From contig CM049313.1 of the NCBI GenBank assembly GCA_026874595.1, forward strand, positions 48,967,659-49,031,658: 64,000 nucleotides of DNA. The letters are read 5' to 3'. Shown here piece by piece: positions 36,801 through 46,164 of the stretch. A model generated the notes under the pieces. It was not told where the DNA came from. It saw nothing but the letters and a program-made list of their open reading frames with translations, and searched no databases. This DNA is from Sipunculus nudus. Taxonomy: Eukaryota; Annelida; Sipuncula; Golfingiida; Sipunculidae. How positions within the stretch are numbered: the stretch's first letter is position 1; every line of letters starts with the position of its first letter. The translations under genes were made by a program, and so were the position numbers.

Positions 36801-37057
36801 AATATAAAAAAAAGAACTCTTGTATTGGAAGCATGGTAAAAATTTAAAACAAAAATATTATATTCTGTTATTTGAAAAGCTGCTTATAATTTCATGTTTT
36901 TGCAATAACTAGTAAATACTAGGTATGCTCCAGAAAGGATCACTTAAAAATGATGTGAAAAGTGTGAATTTTCTATGTAGGTCCAACACTGAAACTGAAG
37001 AGACCAGTGGTCAACAAAATGTACGCAGCAACAATTGAAGCTTTCTACGCTGAATAA
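21789..37057 (+). CDS. ACSBG2: Bubblegum-family long-chain fatty acid-CoA ligase (15 coding exons)
   Basis: Joining 21789-21846, 23551-23709, 24128-24213, 24875-24963, 25716-25917, 26448-26549, 27067-27114, 27786-27953, 29043-29224, 32644-32831, 33220-33329, 34448-34598, 35110-35249, 36420-36666 and 36981-37057 gives one 668-residue frame. The enzyme uses ATP to make a fatty acyl-AMP and then acyl-CoA from long and very long chain fatty acids; bubblegum proteins act on cytosol-facing membranes. Motifs seen: P-loop SGTTGNPKG (233-241), GAAP (398-401), YGMSE (421-425), GWLHSGD (491-497), GRIKE (511-515) followed by LIITAGGEN, and the C-terminal PTLKLKR (645-651). Length and motif order match ACSBG proteins. 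Arg512 is the usual residue, whereas human ACSBG2 has His at that site, so the symbol is a family label rather than proven ACSBG2 orthology. The ATG has a purine at -3, but the frame stays open upstream to the acceptor. Confidence 0.96.
22141..23152 (+). mobile_element. Helentron/HINE-like element, 5'-truncated copy in intron 1
   Basis: Starts abruptly inside a monomer (CAGTTACAGATCGAGTT) with no GCCCCCGCC head. It contains about five and a half monomers (spacing roughly 180, 178, 162 and 165 bp) and ends with the same tail: GGCGGGGGCA, hairpin GTGTCG-TTT-CGACAC, then CTAG in a T-run. The short GACGGTGCTCTAACATAG unit and the two private terminal units appear in the same order as in the full copy, with one monomer fewer between them. 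It lies in sense orientation within the gene. Confidence 0.88.
23551..23709 (+). CDS. ACSBG2: ACSBG coding exon 2
   Basis: A 159-nt exon, phase 1 in and 1 out, acceptor TTGATAG, donor GTGAGA. Encodes [20 protein letters not shown] through [10 protein letters not shown], the N-terminal part of the adenylation domain where bubblegum proteins have their PxTxPxMF-like segment (here [15 protein letters not shown]). The next intron is 418 bp with nothing notable. Confidence 0.95.
24128..24213 (+). CDS. ACSBG2: ACSBG coding exon 3
   Basis: 86 nt, acceptor TATCTGTAG, donor GTGCAT. Encodes [20 protein letters not shown] and RIVAKAFIK, the WxxxTYxxYxxE segment common to long-chain acyl-CoA synthetases. 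An alternative acceptor about 50 bp upstream (TTTTAG at 24078) would put an in-frame TAA into the protein and is rejected. The following intron is 661 bp. Confidence 0.93.
24875..24963 (+). CDS. ACSBG2: ACSBG coding exon 4
   Basis: 89 nt, acceptor TCTTGCAG, donor GTATGT. Encodes [20 protein letters not shown] then [10 protein letters not shown], with the GFNAPEW motif typical of bubblegum and long-chain synthetases. Ends in phase 2. The following intron is 752 bp of AT-rich sequence. Confidence 0.96.
25716..25917 (+). CDS. ACSBG2: ACSBG coding exon 5
   Basis: 202 nt, acceptor TCTCTTCAG, donor GTAAGT. Encodes [20 protein letters not shown] followed by the [12 protein letters not shown] region and the [11 protein letters not shown] strand. 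G[10 protein letters not shown] is highly characteristic of ACSBG. Confidence 0.97.
26273..26332 (+). repeat. 60-bp direct repeat, copy upstream of coding exon 6
   Basis: Identical over 60 bp to 26590-26649. The pair brackets coding exon 6 with a 317-bp period, one copy in intron 5 and one in intron 6. The flanking bases diverge immediately, so the unit is exactly this segment. A nearby (TG)n tract lies at about 26397-26415. Confidence 0.95.
26448..26549 (+). CDS. ACSBG2: ACSBG coding exon 6
   Basis: 102 nt, phase 0 in and out, acceptor TTGATTCAAG (weak pyrimidine tract), donor GTGAGT. Encodes the [20 protein letters not shown] helix and [13 protein letters not shown], leading directly into the ATP-binding loop. 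Because the exon is a multiple of three and sits between perfect 60-bp direct repeats, losing it would keep the frame but remove the strand before the P-loop. Confidence 0.95.
26590..26649 (+). repeat. 60-bp direct repeat, copy downstream of coding exon 6
   Basis: Perfect copy of 26273-26332, starting 40 bp after the donor of coding exon 6. Either a recent duplication or gene-conversion event, or an assembly artefact; the perfect identity in an intron argues for a young event. Confidence 0.95.
27067..27114 (+). CDS. ACSBG2: ACSBG coding exon 7 (ATP-binding P-loop)
   Basis: 48 nt, 16 codons: [16 protein letters not shown]. This is the AMP-binding signature (A3 motif) that holds the ATP phosphates. 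Acceptor TCATTACAG, donor GTGAGT, phase 0 at both ends. The next intron (671 bp) holds a dispersed-repeat segment. Confidence 0.98.
27439..27760 (+). repeat. Dispersed repeat fragment in intron 7
   Basis: Begins GGCCCCACTGAAAAGCAGTG, which can fold (CACTG..CAGTG), followed by a GTCAGTTTGTCTGTCAATCT stretch. This layout is typical of the interspersed repeats seen elsewhere in this window. The boundaries are approximate and no terminal signature is visible at the 3' side. Confidence 0.4.
27786..27953 (+). CDS. ACSBG2: ACSBG coding exon 8
   Basis: 168 nt, 56 codons, phase 0. Acceptor TGTTTTAG, donor GTTTGT. Encodes [10 protein letters not shown]... through the [20 protein letters not shown] motif (the A4-type PLSHIAxQ segment near the acyl pocket) to YFAQPDALK. 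Confidence 0.97.
27991..28710 (+). repeat. Dispersed repeat (family of 41611-43060), intron 8 copy
   Basis: Starts TTAGCTCAGCTGAATATAAG...GAGCTATAG, then a CCGTTCGTCTGTCGG head, then about 600 bp aligning to 41611-42410. Shared stretches include ACAGTTAGATGTCCCCAAAA, AAATTAAGGAAAAA and GGACTGCCTAATAT. A G15 run at 28646-28660 lies inside it. Non-coding, sense orientation in the gene. Confidence 0.8.
29043..29224 (+). CDS. ACSBG2: ACSBG coding exon 9
   Basis: 182 nt, phase 0 in, 2 out; acceptor CATTATAG, donor GTGAGT. Encodes [20 protein letters not shown] then VWEKIQEKM..., the [15 protein letters not shown] signature of bubblegum and long-chain synthetases, and ends [10 protein letters not shown]. 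It is followed by the longest intron (3.4 kb). Confidence 0.97.
29855..29884 (+). CDS. ACSBG2: Candidate 30-nt cassette microexon in intron 9
   Basis: Exactly 30 nt between a TTTATGTGCAG acceptor and a GTAATT donor. Inserted after exon 9 (phase 2) it adds [10 protein letters not shown] between residues 365 and 366 and rejoins coding exon 10 in frame, with no stop. The insertion point lies between the ...MALMNG helix and the GSTPFGW segment, where acyl-CoA synthetases of this family vary in length. The basic decapeptide would be a charged surface insertion. Support is splice signal plus phase only; skipping it also gives a complete protein. Confidence 0.4.
32644..32831 (+). CDS. ACSBG2: ACSBG coding exon 10
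   Basis: 188 nt, phase 2 in, 1 out; acceptor TTTTATAG, donor GTATGG. Encodes [20 protein letters not shown] then [16 protein letters not shown] and [10 protein letters not shown]. Contains the GAAP turn and the A5 motif YGMSE, which contributes to adenine binding. Typical of the family. Confidence 0.97.
33220..33329 (+). CDS. ACSBG2: ACSBG coding exon 11
   Basis: 110 nt, phase 1 in, 0 out; acceptor TTTTTTTATAG, donor GTATGT. Encodes [20 protein letters not shown], then [17 protein letters not shown], the SGPH-to-GxGE region bridging the A5 and A6 motifs. Confidence 0.96.
34448..34598 (+). CDS. ACSBG2: ACSBG coding exon 12
   Basis: 151 nt, phase 0 in, 1 out; acceptor TACTCGTCAG, donor GTAGGC. 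Encodes [20 protein letters not shown], then [20 protein letters not shown] and FITGRIK. Holds the ribose-binding Asp497 (GWLHSGD) and Arg512 of the GRIKE hinge motif. Confidence 0.98.
35110..35249 (+). CDS. ACSBG2: ACSBG coding exon 13
   Basis: 140 nt, phase 1 in, 0 out; acceptor CTGCACACAG, donor GTACAA. Encodes [20 protein letters not shown] through [12 protein letters not shown]. The ITAGGEN-P-P-IE motif and the RKFLSMLxTLK strand are diagnostic for bubblegum proteins. Confidence 0.97.
36420..36666 (+). CDS. ACSBG2: ACSBG coding exon 14
   Basis: 247 nt, phase 0 in, 1 out; acceptor TTGCTCACAG, donor GTGAGT. Encodes the C-terminal lobe: [20 protein letters not shown], the [18 protein letters not shown] helix, [20 protein letters not shown] and SIPGGELG. 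Confidence 0.96.
36981..37057 (+). CDS. ACSBG2: ACSBG coding exon 15 and stop codon
   Basis: Acceptor TTCTATGTAG. Completes [13 protein letters not shown], the A10-like motif whose lysine is used in adenylation across the superfamily, then ends [10 protein letters not shown] with TAA at 37055-37057. Confidence 0.97.
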
Positions 37058-37316
37058 AGACCAACACAACCTAGTCCTTTCTACCTGGCAAGACAGCCAT
37101 GCTTAACTTTATGTGATACATCTGTTCATCAATGCAATTTGTCAGTGTTCATTAGAAGAGAATGTACAAGCTCAGAAAATATCAGCAACAATTCTGGGAC
37201 TTGAACTTGAGTCCAATGGTCAAGTAAGCTCCAGGTCATGTTCAGCTGGTCAGATATCATAATATTAGGGAACCGTTTTGCAGGGCAGGGAATTTCTATG
37301 CAGTGTTGATTGAAGG

Positions 37317-37321
<5 letters not shown>

Positions 37322-37388
<67 letters not shown>
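37322..37388. repeat. (TA)n microsatellite in the 3' UTR
   Basis: About 33 TA units, roughly 265 bp after the stop codon; it is transcribed if the long 3' UTR is correct. Confidence 0.95.
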
Positions 37389-37390
<2 letters not shown>

Positions 37391-40038
37391 GATGAATCTG
37401 CTGTATATATTTAATATAAGAAAATTGTACATATGCACTTACATATATTACATATAACGGCTGTACATAATTCTACTACAAGTTTTCATGAAAAAGTTTC
37501 ACATTTTTTGTGATGAGCCTAGGTGAAAGTTATATTATTTGTGTGTGTATGCTGTGAAGTGAATCAGAGAAAGGCCAGTTCAGAGTGTTTACCTCAGTGG
37601 TGACCTTTCCATGAGGTTTTTGCAGTATGTTTGTTGAAAGTTGATGGATGAAGCATTAATCTTCCAGACCTTGTGATTTTTATATCCAAAATTATGAGAT
37701 ATGATTGCTGCATAATTTGCAAGAATTAGATAGTTTTTCAAAACATTGACTGGCAGCTATAGTTACTTTTTTTTTCTCAGTAGCAGCATGATTCCTGTTG
37801 ACTAGACTCGTTCTCTGCTTAAAATTGTTGCCATCAAAGTAAGAGTGAGACAGACAGAAATCCATTTGAAACAAGAATTGTGTACAATACTTTGTATTTG
37901 TTGGCAGTAGAGTTCAAGATTACATTTGCTCTGCCCTGCTGAGTAGGGTACAAGTCTAAAGACCTCCACCGATATAGAGTCAGATATAGATTTTGATGTC
38001 ATGATTTCAACCTTAGATTTCGTGCACATTCTTGCTTGTTTGAGTATGTACTATTAAGTTTGTGATTTTAAATTGAAGCCCAGTTGGGTATGAGTCCAAG
38101 AAGCTGAATTGTGGAATCATTTGCACAAGTAATAACATTCTTTGTTATTTCTTTTAAATTAATTATAGGAAATTTAGAGTTTGTGATTCTATTTGTGCAG
38201 CTAGGAAAAGCCACATTTCATAAACAGTAGTTGTTAATTCTTGTGTTTAATGCTATTGTTATATTTTTAAGTTGATACAGTGCTAAAATGTACAGTTAGT
38301 GGATGAAGTTATTCAGCACACCTTGTGGTGTCATGACAATAATGTGCAATTTTATAGTTTGAGTCTTGAGCTGGTAGTAATAGAGGGAGTGCCTATCATA
38401 TAACAAGCCTTCAACAGTGAGTTTGGTTAAAATCTCTTTTTATTATAATTCATGACAGACTATTTCAACACTAAGCCAGCCATGTTGAATACTGCGTGCC
38501 ATGGCCATGACATCACATATGGAGAATGTTCCCATCATCTCAGCAGAGAGTTTAGTTATCTTTGGTTATTCTGTTGTACAAGTTTGTTTTACATTATTTT
38601 TCTTATGGTCTTCATATATTGTGTGTACAAGGAAAATAATTTGGTGCAATGTGTAATTTTTGCATTAATCTGTTCTGGACCAGTGTATGAAATAATTGTA
38701 TATATATACAAACTGTCATTACTACATCCAAATCATATGAACCATATCAACATCAGCATGTACAGGGAATATTCACGTCCAATGTAAAAATGTAGCACCA
38801 TCACATACCTTTGTAATTTTTTCATCATTTTCACATTATTACATACTTCTCAGATGGTACCTTTCTGAACAAAAGGAGGTCAAATACCTCTTCATGTATA
38901 GCTTACCAGTTTTGTACAAACTGGGCATATCACTTTCTTAAGATTACCTAAACATGTGACTCAGACTTGTAAGGTGTCATAAAATCTTAGAGGTTGACAC
39001 TTAATAGTTCGTTAGAAACATATTTTAGGCACATGATAATTTTTTTTCTTTCAGATTGTAAAAATTTTGGTTTTCCTGTACTGATTGCCATCTGGTGAAG
39101 ATTCTAAATAAGGCCTCATAGAAAGGCGCTTTAAAAATCCCTGCAACTGCGTAGTTTATAACACACACCTTACATACACAGTGGTTAAAATAAAAGTCAG
39201 TTGTACAGGTGTTGATTGCCATCTTTAGAGTACCGGGTTTCGTGAGTGTAATGTTCCACTTGGTGTAGGTTAAGTATTAACAAGAAATTTTCATTTATCA
39301 AAATTTTCAACAATAGTGTCATTAATTTCACAGAACATTATATTATTCAGTTATTGTGAAATGTAGGCAAGTAATTTAGCTTTTCTACTTGTTTGGTGCA
39401 TTCCCTCCTTTGGCTTCTTTAAGCATGGCTTGTTAGATATCTATGATTAAATGCCACATGATTATTGGTCTCAAGTTTTACTGATTGACAGTAATTTGTA
39501 TTTAGTAACAAATGCATTCCATGATTAATTCACATGTTTTGTTATTTTGAATGTAACGGGCATGGTTCGTTTGATGTATGCATATTTCCCTATTTCGTGG
39601 ACTTGAAACATCTCAGTTTATTTTTATGACATACACAGAAAATAAGGTCAGTTGTAAATATAAAGACAGCACAAAAAATTAAACCCTTTTTGAAGGTTTT
39701 TATTGTAGCTGAGTGCAGTTGGCTTAATGTGAATCCCAGAAATGAATAGATATTTTGTGATCTGTTTATAAATGTCATAATTTATGACATAAGATTCTCT
39801 TAATGTATATATGTGATCTATGTGTATTATTATAGATTTCACGAGGTTTTAATTTGTGCGAGACCACAAATGTACAACATATAGTGATATAATTTACCTT
39901 TTGTTCAGTTTGTCTTGAACATTTTTCCCATGAGGGTGATGTTTCTTTTTTCAGTGAGTGGTATATTTTGTTTTACATTGGTAAGGAAACAGTTGTTCAT
40001 AAAATGAACTGAAGATATATGTGGTTATTATTCCATCC

Positions 40039-40044
40039 AATAAA
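40039..40044 (+). promoter_or_regulatory. Candidate polyadenylation signal
   Basis: AATAAA in CATCCAATAAAAACG, followed within about 25 bases by a T/G-rich tract (CGTCTTTTATTTGGTTTTGT), the usual arrangement of signal, cleavage site and downstream element. It is the best-placed signal before the minisatellite starting at 40226. Confidence 0.55.
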
Positions 40045-40225
40045 AACGTGCATATTTCATATCGTCTTTTATTTGGTTTTGTCAAATGAAATATTTCTTT
40101 GCTTCCCAGAATTTCTGAAGAGACTTGCAGGATTCTGCTTATTTTCAGGTCAAACAGAAAGTTTGAGTACTAATGATATTAGCTGAATTATCCTCTGAAT
40201 TTTTAATGGCCATTCATTTCTCCAA

Positions 40226-41397
40226 ACTCCTATAGCCCGACAGCTGGTATGGCTGTGAGACTGGGTTCACTCCTATAGCCCGACAGCTGGTATGGCTGTG
40301 AAACTGGGTTGTACTCCTACAGCCTGACAGCTGGTATGTCTGTGAGACTGGGTTGTACTCCATTAGCCCGACAGCTGGTATGGCTGTGAGACTGGGTTGT
40401 ACTCCTATAGCCCGACGGCTGGTATGGCTGCGAGACTGGGTTGTACTCCTATAGCCCGACAGCCGGTATGGCTGTGAGACTGGGTTGTACTCCTAAAGCC
40501 TGACAGCTGGTATGGCTGTGAGACTGGGTTGTACTCCTATAGCCCGACGGCTGGTATGGCTGCGAGACTGGGTTGTACTCCTATAGCCCGACGGCTGGTA
40601 TGGCTGCGAGACTGGGTTGTACTCCAATAGCCCGACGGCCGTTATGGCTGTGAGACTGGCTTGTACTCCTATAACCTGACAGCCGGTATGGCTGTGAGAC
40701 TGGCTTGTACTCCTACAGCCCGACAGCCGGTATGGCTGTGAGACTGGCTTGTACTCCTATAGCCGGACGGCTGGTATGGCTGTGAGACTGGCTTGTACTC
40801 CTGTAGCATGACGGCTGGTATGGTTGTGAGACTGGCTTGTACTCCTATAGCCCGACAGCCGGTATGGCTGTGAGACTGGGTTGTACTCCGACAGCCGGTA
40901 TGGCTGTGAGACTGGGTTGTACTCCTACAGCCCGACAGTCGGTATGGCTGTGAGACTGGGTTGTACTCCTATAGCCAGACAGCCGGTATGGCTGTGAAAC
41001 CGGGTTGTACTCCGGCATCCCGACAGCCGGTATGGCTGTGAGACTGGGTTGTACTCCTATAGCCTGACAGCCGGTATGGCTGTGAAACTGGGTTGTACTC
41101 CTACAGCCCGACAGCCAGTATGGCTGTGAGACTGGGTTGTACTCCTACAGCCCGACAGCCAGTATGGCTGTGAGACTGGGTTGTACTCCTATAGCCCGAC
41201 AGCCGGTATGGTTGTGAGACTGGCTTGTACTCCTATAGCCCGACAGCCGATATGGCTGTGAGACTGGGTTGTACTCCTACAGCCGGTATGGCTGTGAGAC
41301 TGGGTTGTACTCCTACAGCCCGACAGCCGGTATGGCTGTGAGACTAGGTTGTACTCCTATAGCCCGACAGCTGGTATGGCTGTGAGACTTGGTTGTG
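40226..41397 (+). repeat. 44-bp minisatellite, about 27 units
   Basis: Unit: ACTCCTATAGCCCGACAGCC, GGTATGGCTGTGAGACTGG, GTTGT. Units differ by a few substitutions, mostly C/T and G/A at CpG sites. A few units are shortened, for example near 40889 and 41277. Each unit contains ACAGCC-GGTAT-GGCTGT, a perfect 6-bp stem with a 5-base loop, or a form with one wobble pair. The array is far more GC-rich than its flanks, starts about 180 bp past the putative ACSBG cleavage signal and is not coding. Confidence 0.97.
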
Positions 41398-41610
41398 GTC
41401 AACCGTGCAAGACCGATTGTTTTCTGGGTCCAGTATCCTTTACCTCTAGAGACTGCCGAAGGCCCATGTCTGATCCATGTCAGATTCCTGGAATTAACTG
41501 ATTATAATTATTGGTACATGCTATTCAAAATATATTAAGTTTAAAACATCCATACAGGAAGGTGTAACTCTGGGATCAACAGTTGGGGGGGGGGGAAGGA
41601 AGTATTTTTT

Positions 41611-43060
41611 GCTCAGCTGACTATAAGTCATCTGAGCTATAGTCGTGGTCCATTGTCCGTCGTCCTTCCGTCTGTCTTGCCGTCCGTCCGTCCGTCCGTC
41701 CGTAGATGTGGCACGTTTTGAAACCGTAAGACCTAGGAATCCAAAATTCGGCATAATGTGAGATGTCCCCAAGATCTCCTACCAAGCCGAAAACTGGGTC
41801 TTTTCGACTTCGTTCCTTTGAGAAATTAAGGAAAAACCTTAATTTTTTATTAAAAACCTATTTTCACACTTCAGGACTGCCTAATATCAAAACCACTCAT
41901 CTGTTTTTCCTCATATTTACCATAAATATTCCTCTATATAGTTCCTATGTACATTCAAGAAATTATGTCTGTATAATATAATTTAAAAAAGTTATGGACC
42001 CAAACATAATGCATTTTGTAAAAAATCAGGAAAGATATTTGATCACTTAACACAAAACATGTAAAAGCTATGGACCTTTTTTCCAGTAATATAACTTTAA
42101 TTAATCAAAATTAAATTGTATACCCAAAATTAGATGAAAATCTTTTAAATTTTTTAAAATATTAATAAAAATAAAAAATTGGTACCTTAAATTTTGGCCA
42201 ACTTTGACCATGGCACGTTTTTTTCCTGTAAGTACTGGGGATTTAATTTTCACAGCATGTTTTTGTTAGCTTTTCAACTGTTAACACCAAAAATTTGAAA
42301 CCAGTTGATCAAATACTGTAGATTTTATTCAAATTATCAAGCACCATGTAACATTGTTTACATCAAGCTAGTGTTATGCAGTTTGCAAGAGCTCAGCTCC
42401 CCAGCTTCAGCTCTTAGTTCCTTAAATTCGGCATACAGTTAGATGTCTCCAAAATCCCCTACCATGCCAAGAATTTGGTCAATAGGACTTAATACCTTCA
42501 AGATATTAATGAAAAACTTCATTTTTCATTAAAAAACCCATTGTTACACTTCAAGACTGCCTAATATCAAAACCACTGATCTGACTTTAGTCATAAATAA
42601 TATATATATTTTTCATTCTCTGTGCACATGCCAGAATGATGTCAGTATTGCGTAATTGTTTTAAGTTATGGGCCCAAACATAATGTTCTTTGTAAAAAAT
42701 CAAGAAATATATTTACTCCCTTAACAAGGGGATTGCTGAAGCTAGAGATTTTTTGTCAGGGATGTAACATTATTTAATCAAGATTCAATTGAATACCCAA
42801 AATTAGTTATGAATTTTTCAAATTTTATAAGTTATTAGTATTAATGTAAAATTAGTAACTTAAATTTTGCCCAACTTTGACCATGGCACGTTTGTTTCCT
42901 GTGAGTACTGTTGATATAATTTTCATATCATGCACACATAAGGATTTCAGCTTTTAAGTTTAGAAAGCTGAAAGAAATTGGCCAAAAATTGTAGCTTTTA
43001 TTAATGTTTTTATGAGACCCTGTCAGACTTTGGCTCTCTCCAGCCCCTCTTGAGTCACCT
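41611..43060 (+). repeat. Two adjacent copies of a dispersed repeat family
   Basis: The first copy (41611 to about 42415) starts GCTCAGCTGACTATAAGTCA...GAGCTATAG with a (CCGT)n/(GTCC)n head. The second (about 42416-43060) lacks the head and restarts at AATTCGGCATACAGTTAGAT. Both share TGCCTAATATCAAAACCACT, GACCATGGCACGTTT and other stretches with 27991-28710. The ends flanking 42415 (CTCAGCTCCCCAGC) look like a junction. Non-coding. Confidence 0.8.
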
Positions 43061-44244
43061 GTATATTGACCTTGTTGAACTTTCAGCAAATTATGCATGC
43101 TTGAGGCGAGGCATACACGGGAATCAAGGCAGCTTATGGCCAGCCACAGTTGATCCAGGTGTCCAACCCAACTCATCTAGTAGTTTTAACCAACTACATA
43201 ACAATAAACAATAAATTAATAAATTTTTATTGGTTTTTAATAAAAATTAAAGAAAAATAGAAAAGGAATTTGTTAGTTTATAATAACAGGAAATTAACTT
43301 GCAGTTACTGATGATATAAGAATCTTGTATCGATGGATAGAATGTCACGTATTCCAAATAACACCATGCAGTCACCTATGGTATTTTTCAGTTCAATTTT
43401 AATGATAAAGAAGTAAATCATATCATTCATTACTAATCATTAGGGATCATATGAAGGAAATTAATGATAGACAAAGATGCAGTTGATAATATTAATCTAG
43501 ATTCCTACTGTGTCTAGTGTGTACATTGATGTGAAATTAGTCCAAAATGAATTTATTACAGTTATTTTTTAATATAAATTAAAGCCATAAAACCAGGTAC
43601 TTATGATCATTATTTAAATGTGTGAATTTTGTATATTCTGGATTCTCAACATCATTGTTTAGTGAAAACTGAATAAACACCAGACATGGTGCGAATACTT
43701 TGTAATTGTATTTAAATACGAATATGATTATGTACTCCATTATAAAATTTCTTGCATAAAGAATGGGAATTCAGGTAAAAATGAAAGTATATGAATACCA
43801 GTGCAAATACTTTCAAAATGTATTCATGAATCCATTCATGAATATATTCTTTAATATTATTTTAATAATCATTTCAGTAATATATCATTTTAAAAAATCA
43901 CATGATTCTCTTATTATTTTTAATAAAAATTATATTTGGGACAATATTTGTAATTTTTTTTTAATTAATAGTTAAACCCTTATATTATATATTCTGCTTA
44001 TAAGTTATATGGCCAAGTCAAAATCTGTGTGACAATAGTACTCCATTTGTTAATAAAATAAATGAAATCAATCCTCTTCTCTGTCTCCAACGGTACTATC
44101 AAAATCATACATAAGCTAAACAACAACAACTAATAATACAGCTTATATTTATTACCACACAAAACCAGCATGTTCCCTTATTTCTAAATAATATTTTTTT
44201 ATCATATATAACAGCTGAGCGTCGTGACCCATAGGTCCCTTGTT
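43061..44244. other. AT-rich sequence ending in a repeat-terminus motif
   Basis: No gene. The end at 44211-44244 (ACAGCTGAGCGTCGTGACCC...CCCTTGTTTT) has the form of the 3' terminus of the GCTCAGCTGA-type repeats, so 41611-44244 may be one composite insertion with internal duplication. That is inference. Confidence 0.35.
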
Positions 44245-44884
44245 TTAATCATTTTATTGGAAAAGGCATCACATGCAATGTCGATTTCCGATTAATATTC
44301 TCGACCTTTTCCGTAGCAGTTTTTTAAAGTACGGTGATTGTGAGATGCAGAAATGAGAAATATCAAGTTTTATGGCCATCCCTGTGTAAGTGAATGAATC
44401 ACAGAGGCTCATTGGATCGACTAAATAGCTTGTTTGTAATAAGTTTCTAAAACAATTTTTTATACACAATTTTAAAGGTATTCGTTTTTTTTTCTTTTCT
44501 TTTTAAATTGTTAATACTTCTTTCATACTAAATTATGCAGAAATAAGGCACTAACTGGCTTTCACTGCAATCTTTAAAAAAGTAATTAAAACAGTGGCGG
44601 ATGCAGAGGTATACGACAGTTAAGCTGTAATCTTTTTTCTTTTCCGGTATTTCAGCAATGATGGATATTTGTATCCGCCAAAACAGAGTTTTGTAGATAC
44701 TGTTTTCAGTCGGCCGCCGCCGCTGCAAAGGTTTCCGGAGAACTCCTCCGTAACCACTGGGATGAATTTCTTTTTAAATTCGGGATTATGATCGGGTCAC
44801 GTGAACTGCTGCGCCCTCATTTTTGGTCGACCTCTGACCTTTCCTCTCTGCTCAGGGTCTATTTGTGCGTCTGCTTCCGCACAT

Positions 44885-45690
44885 AAACCCACATATCTCG
44901 GGAACCGTTTGACCGATCAGGCTAAAAATTTTGCAAAAATGTAGCCTTGGATAGCTCTATAACATACACTAAAAATGGTGGCGATACCTGCAACCATTTG
45001 GCACAGCGTCCATCTGTTCATCTGCCTTGGGATAAAATCATTCATATCTCTGCATTGGTTGGACTTATCCACCTGAAATTTTGCAGGTTTATACATCTTA
45101 GACAGCTTTCTTGATTTTTTTACGCTGCAGACATCCAAGCTCATATCGCAGGAACCGTTTGACCGATTGGGCCAAAATTTTGCATGTGTATAGATCTCAC
45201 CAAGCTCTTTATCATACGCAAAACTTCTGCAACCATTTTTGCACAGCGTCCGTCTGTTTGTCTGCCATGGGATAAAATCACTCGTATCTCGGCAGTGGTT
45301 TGACATATCTGCCTAAAATTTTGCAGGTTTTTACATCTTGGATAGCTTTCTGGATTTTTTGGCAGGTGGCGCCACCTACATTTATGTTTAAGCTGCAGAC
45401 ATCCAGGCTTATATCTCAGGACTGTTTCGCTGTATTCTCCTGAAATTTTGCATGTGTATAGATCTCACATAGCTCTTTATCATGCACAAAAATTGAGGCG
45501 CCATCTGCCACCATTTATGCACAGCGTCCGTCTGTTTGTCTGCTGTGGGATAAAATCATCCATATACAAGTATTTGTTTGACTTATCTGCCTAAAATTTT
45601 GCATATGTATAAAACTTTGACAGCTCTCTGGATTTCGTGGTAAGTGGCGCAACCTACATACACATGCCGGCTGCAGACAACCATGCTAAT
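44885..45690 (+). repeat. Three-unit tandem repeat of ~250-270 bp
   Basis: Units are anchored by CGGGAACCGTTTGACCGAT and its variants at about 44900, 45150 and 45420. They are also anchored by CAGCGTCCGTCTGTTTGTCT followed by GGGATAAAATCA at 45005, 45245 and 45522, and by CCTGAAATTTTGCA-type segments. It includes the 14-bp perfect palindrome AGGTGGCGCCACCT at 45364-45377. The minus-strand open frame of 129 codons here follows repeat units and is not a gene. Confidence 0.85.
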
Positions 45691-46105
45691 AAGCAAAACA
45701 CCTCACTCTGTTTCCCCTTGCCACACAATCCATGCCTCACTTCACCCGTTCCACTCTGATTTTGGCGGATACACGTAGTCGCTTGTCGACTACCAGTATT
45801 CCAGTATTCTTCATTAGTCGTCATAATGAATAAGAGAAAATATATTAACCAGGGAACATTTCAAGAACACTAATTCAATCCGCCCTCAGTATTGCTTATA
45901 ATATAAAAACATTTCAAAGGGAAAATAAATTCATTTATATAAGCAATGAAGCCAAGTTAATAGTAGGGAGATTAATGAAAATGTTTTCCTTGGTGTACTT
46001 CGCGTTTTCAGGATTGGAACATAGATTTACTGTACATGGACCTTCGAATTCAGAGCGAAACCTCCTTTATCTGCATTGAAAACGGGCATTCGGGCTGTCG
46101 ACAAG

Positions 46106-46108
<3 letters not shown>

Positions 46109-46161
<53 letters not shown>
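46109..46161. repeat. (AT)n microsatellite
   Basis: About 26 AT units upstream of the candidate 5' exon at 46764. Confidence 0.95.

Positions 46162-46164
<3 letters not shown>

Larger units (their letters stand above)
37058..40065 (+). other. ACSBG2: Probable long 3' UTR of the ACSBG gene
   Basis: About 3 kb of AT-rich sequence with no further exon. It includes a (TA)n tract at 37322-37388. Open frames such as the 111-codon one at 38452-38787 have no domain or splice context. The extent is set by the AATAAA at 40039; earlier, less convincing AT-rich sites could give shorter transcripts. Confidence 0.5.

Noticed and set aside
38452-38787. 111-codon open frame downstream of the ACSBG stop
   Set aside because: Lies within the probable 3' UTR; hydrophobic stretches come from T-rich DNA, and there is no conserved-looking motif.
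40226-41397. Could the regular 44-bp array be a CRISPR array?
   Set aside because: Units are contiguous with no unique spacers and the context is an animal genome; it is a minisatellite.
44917-45306. 129-codon minus-strand open frame
   Set aside because: Spans the 250-270-bp tandem repeat and repeats with it (IPWQTNRRTLC-like, IPRQMNRWTLC-like).
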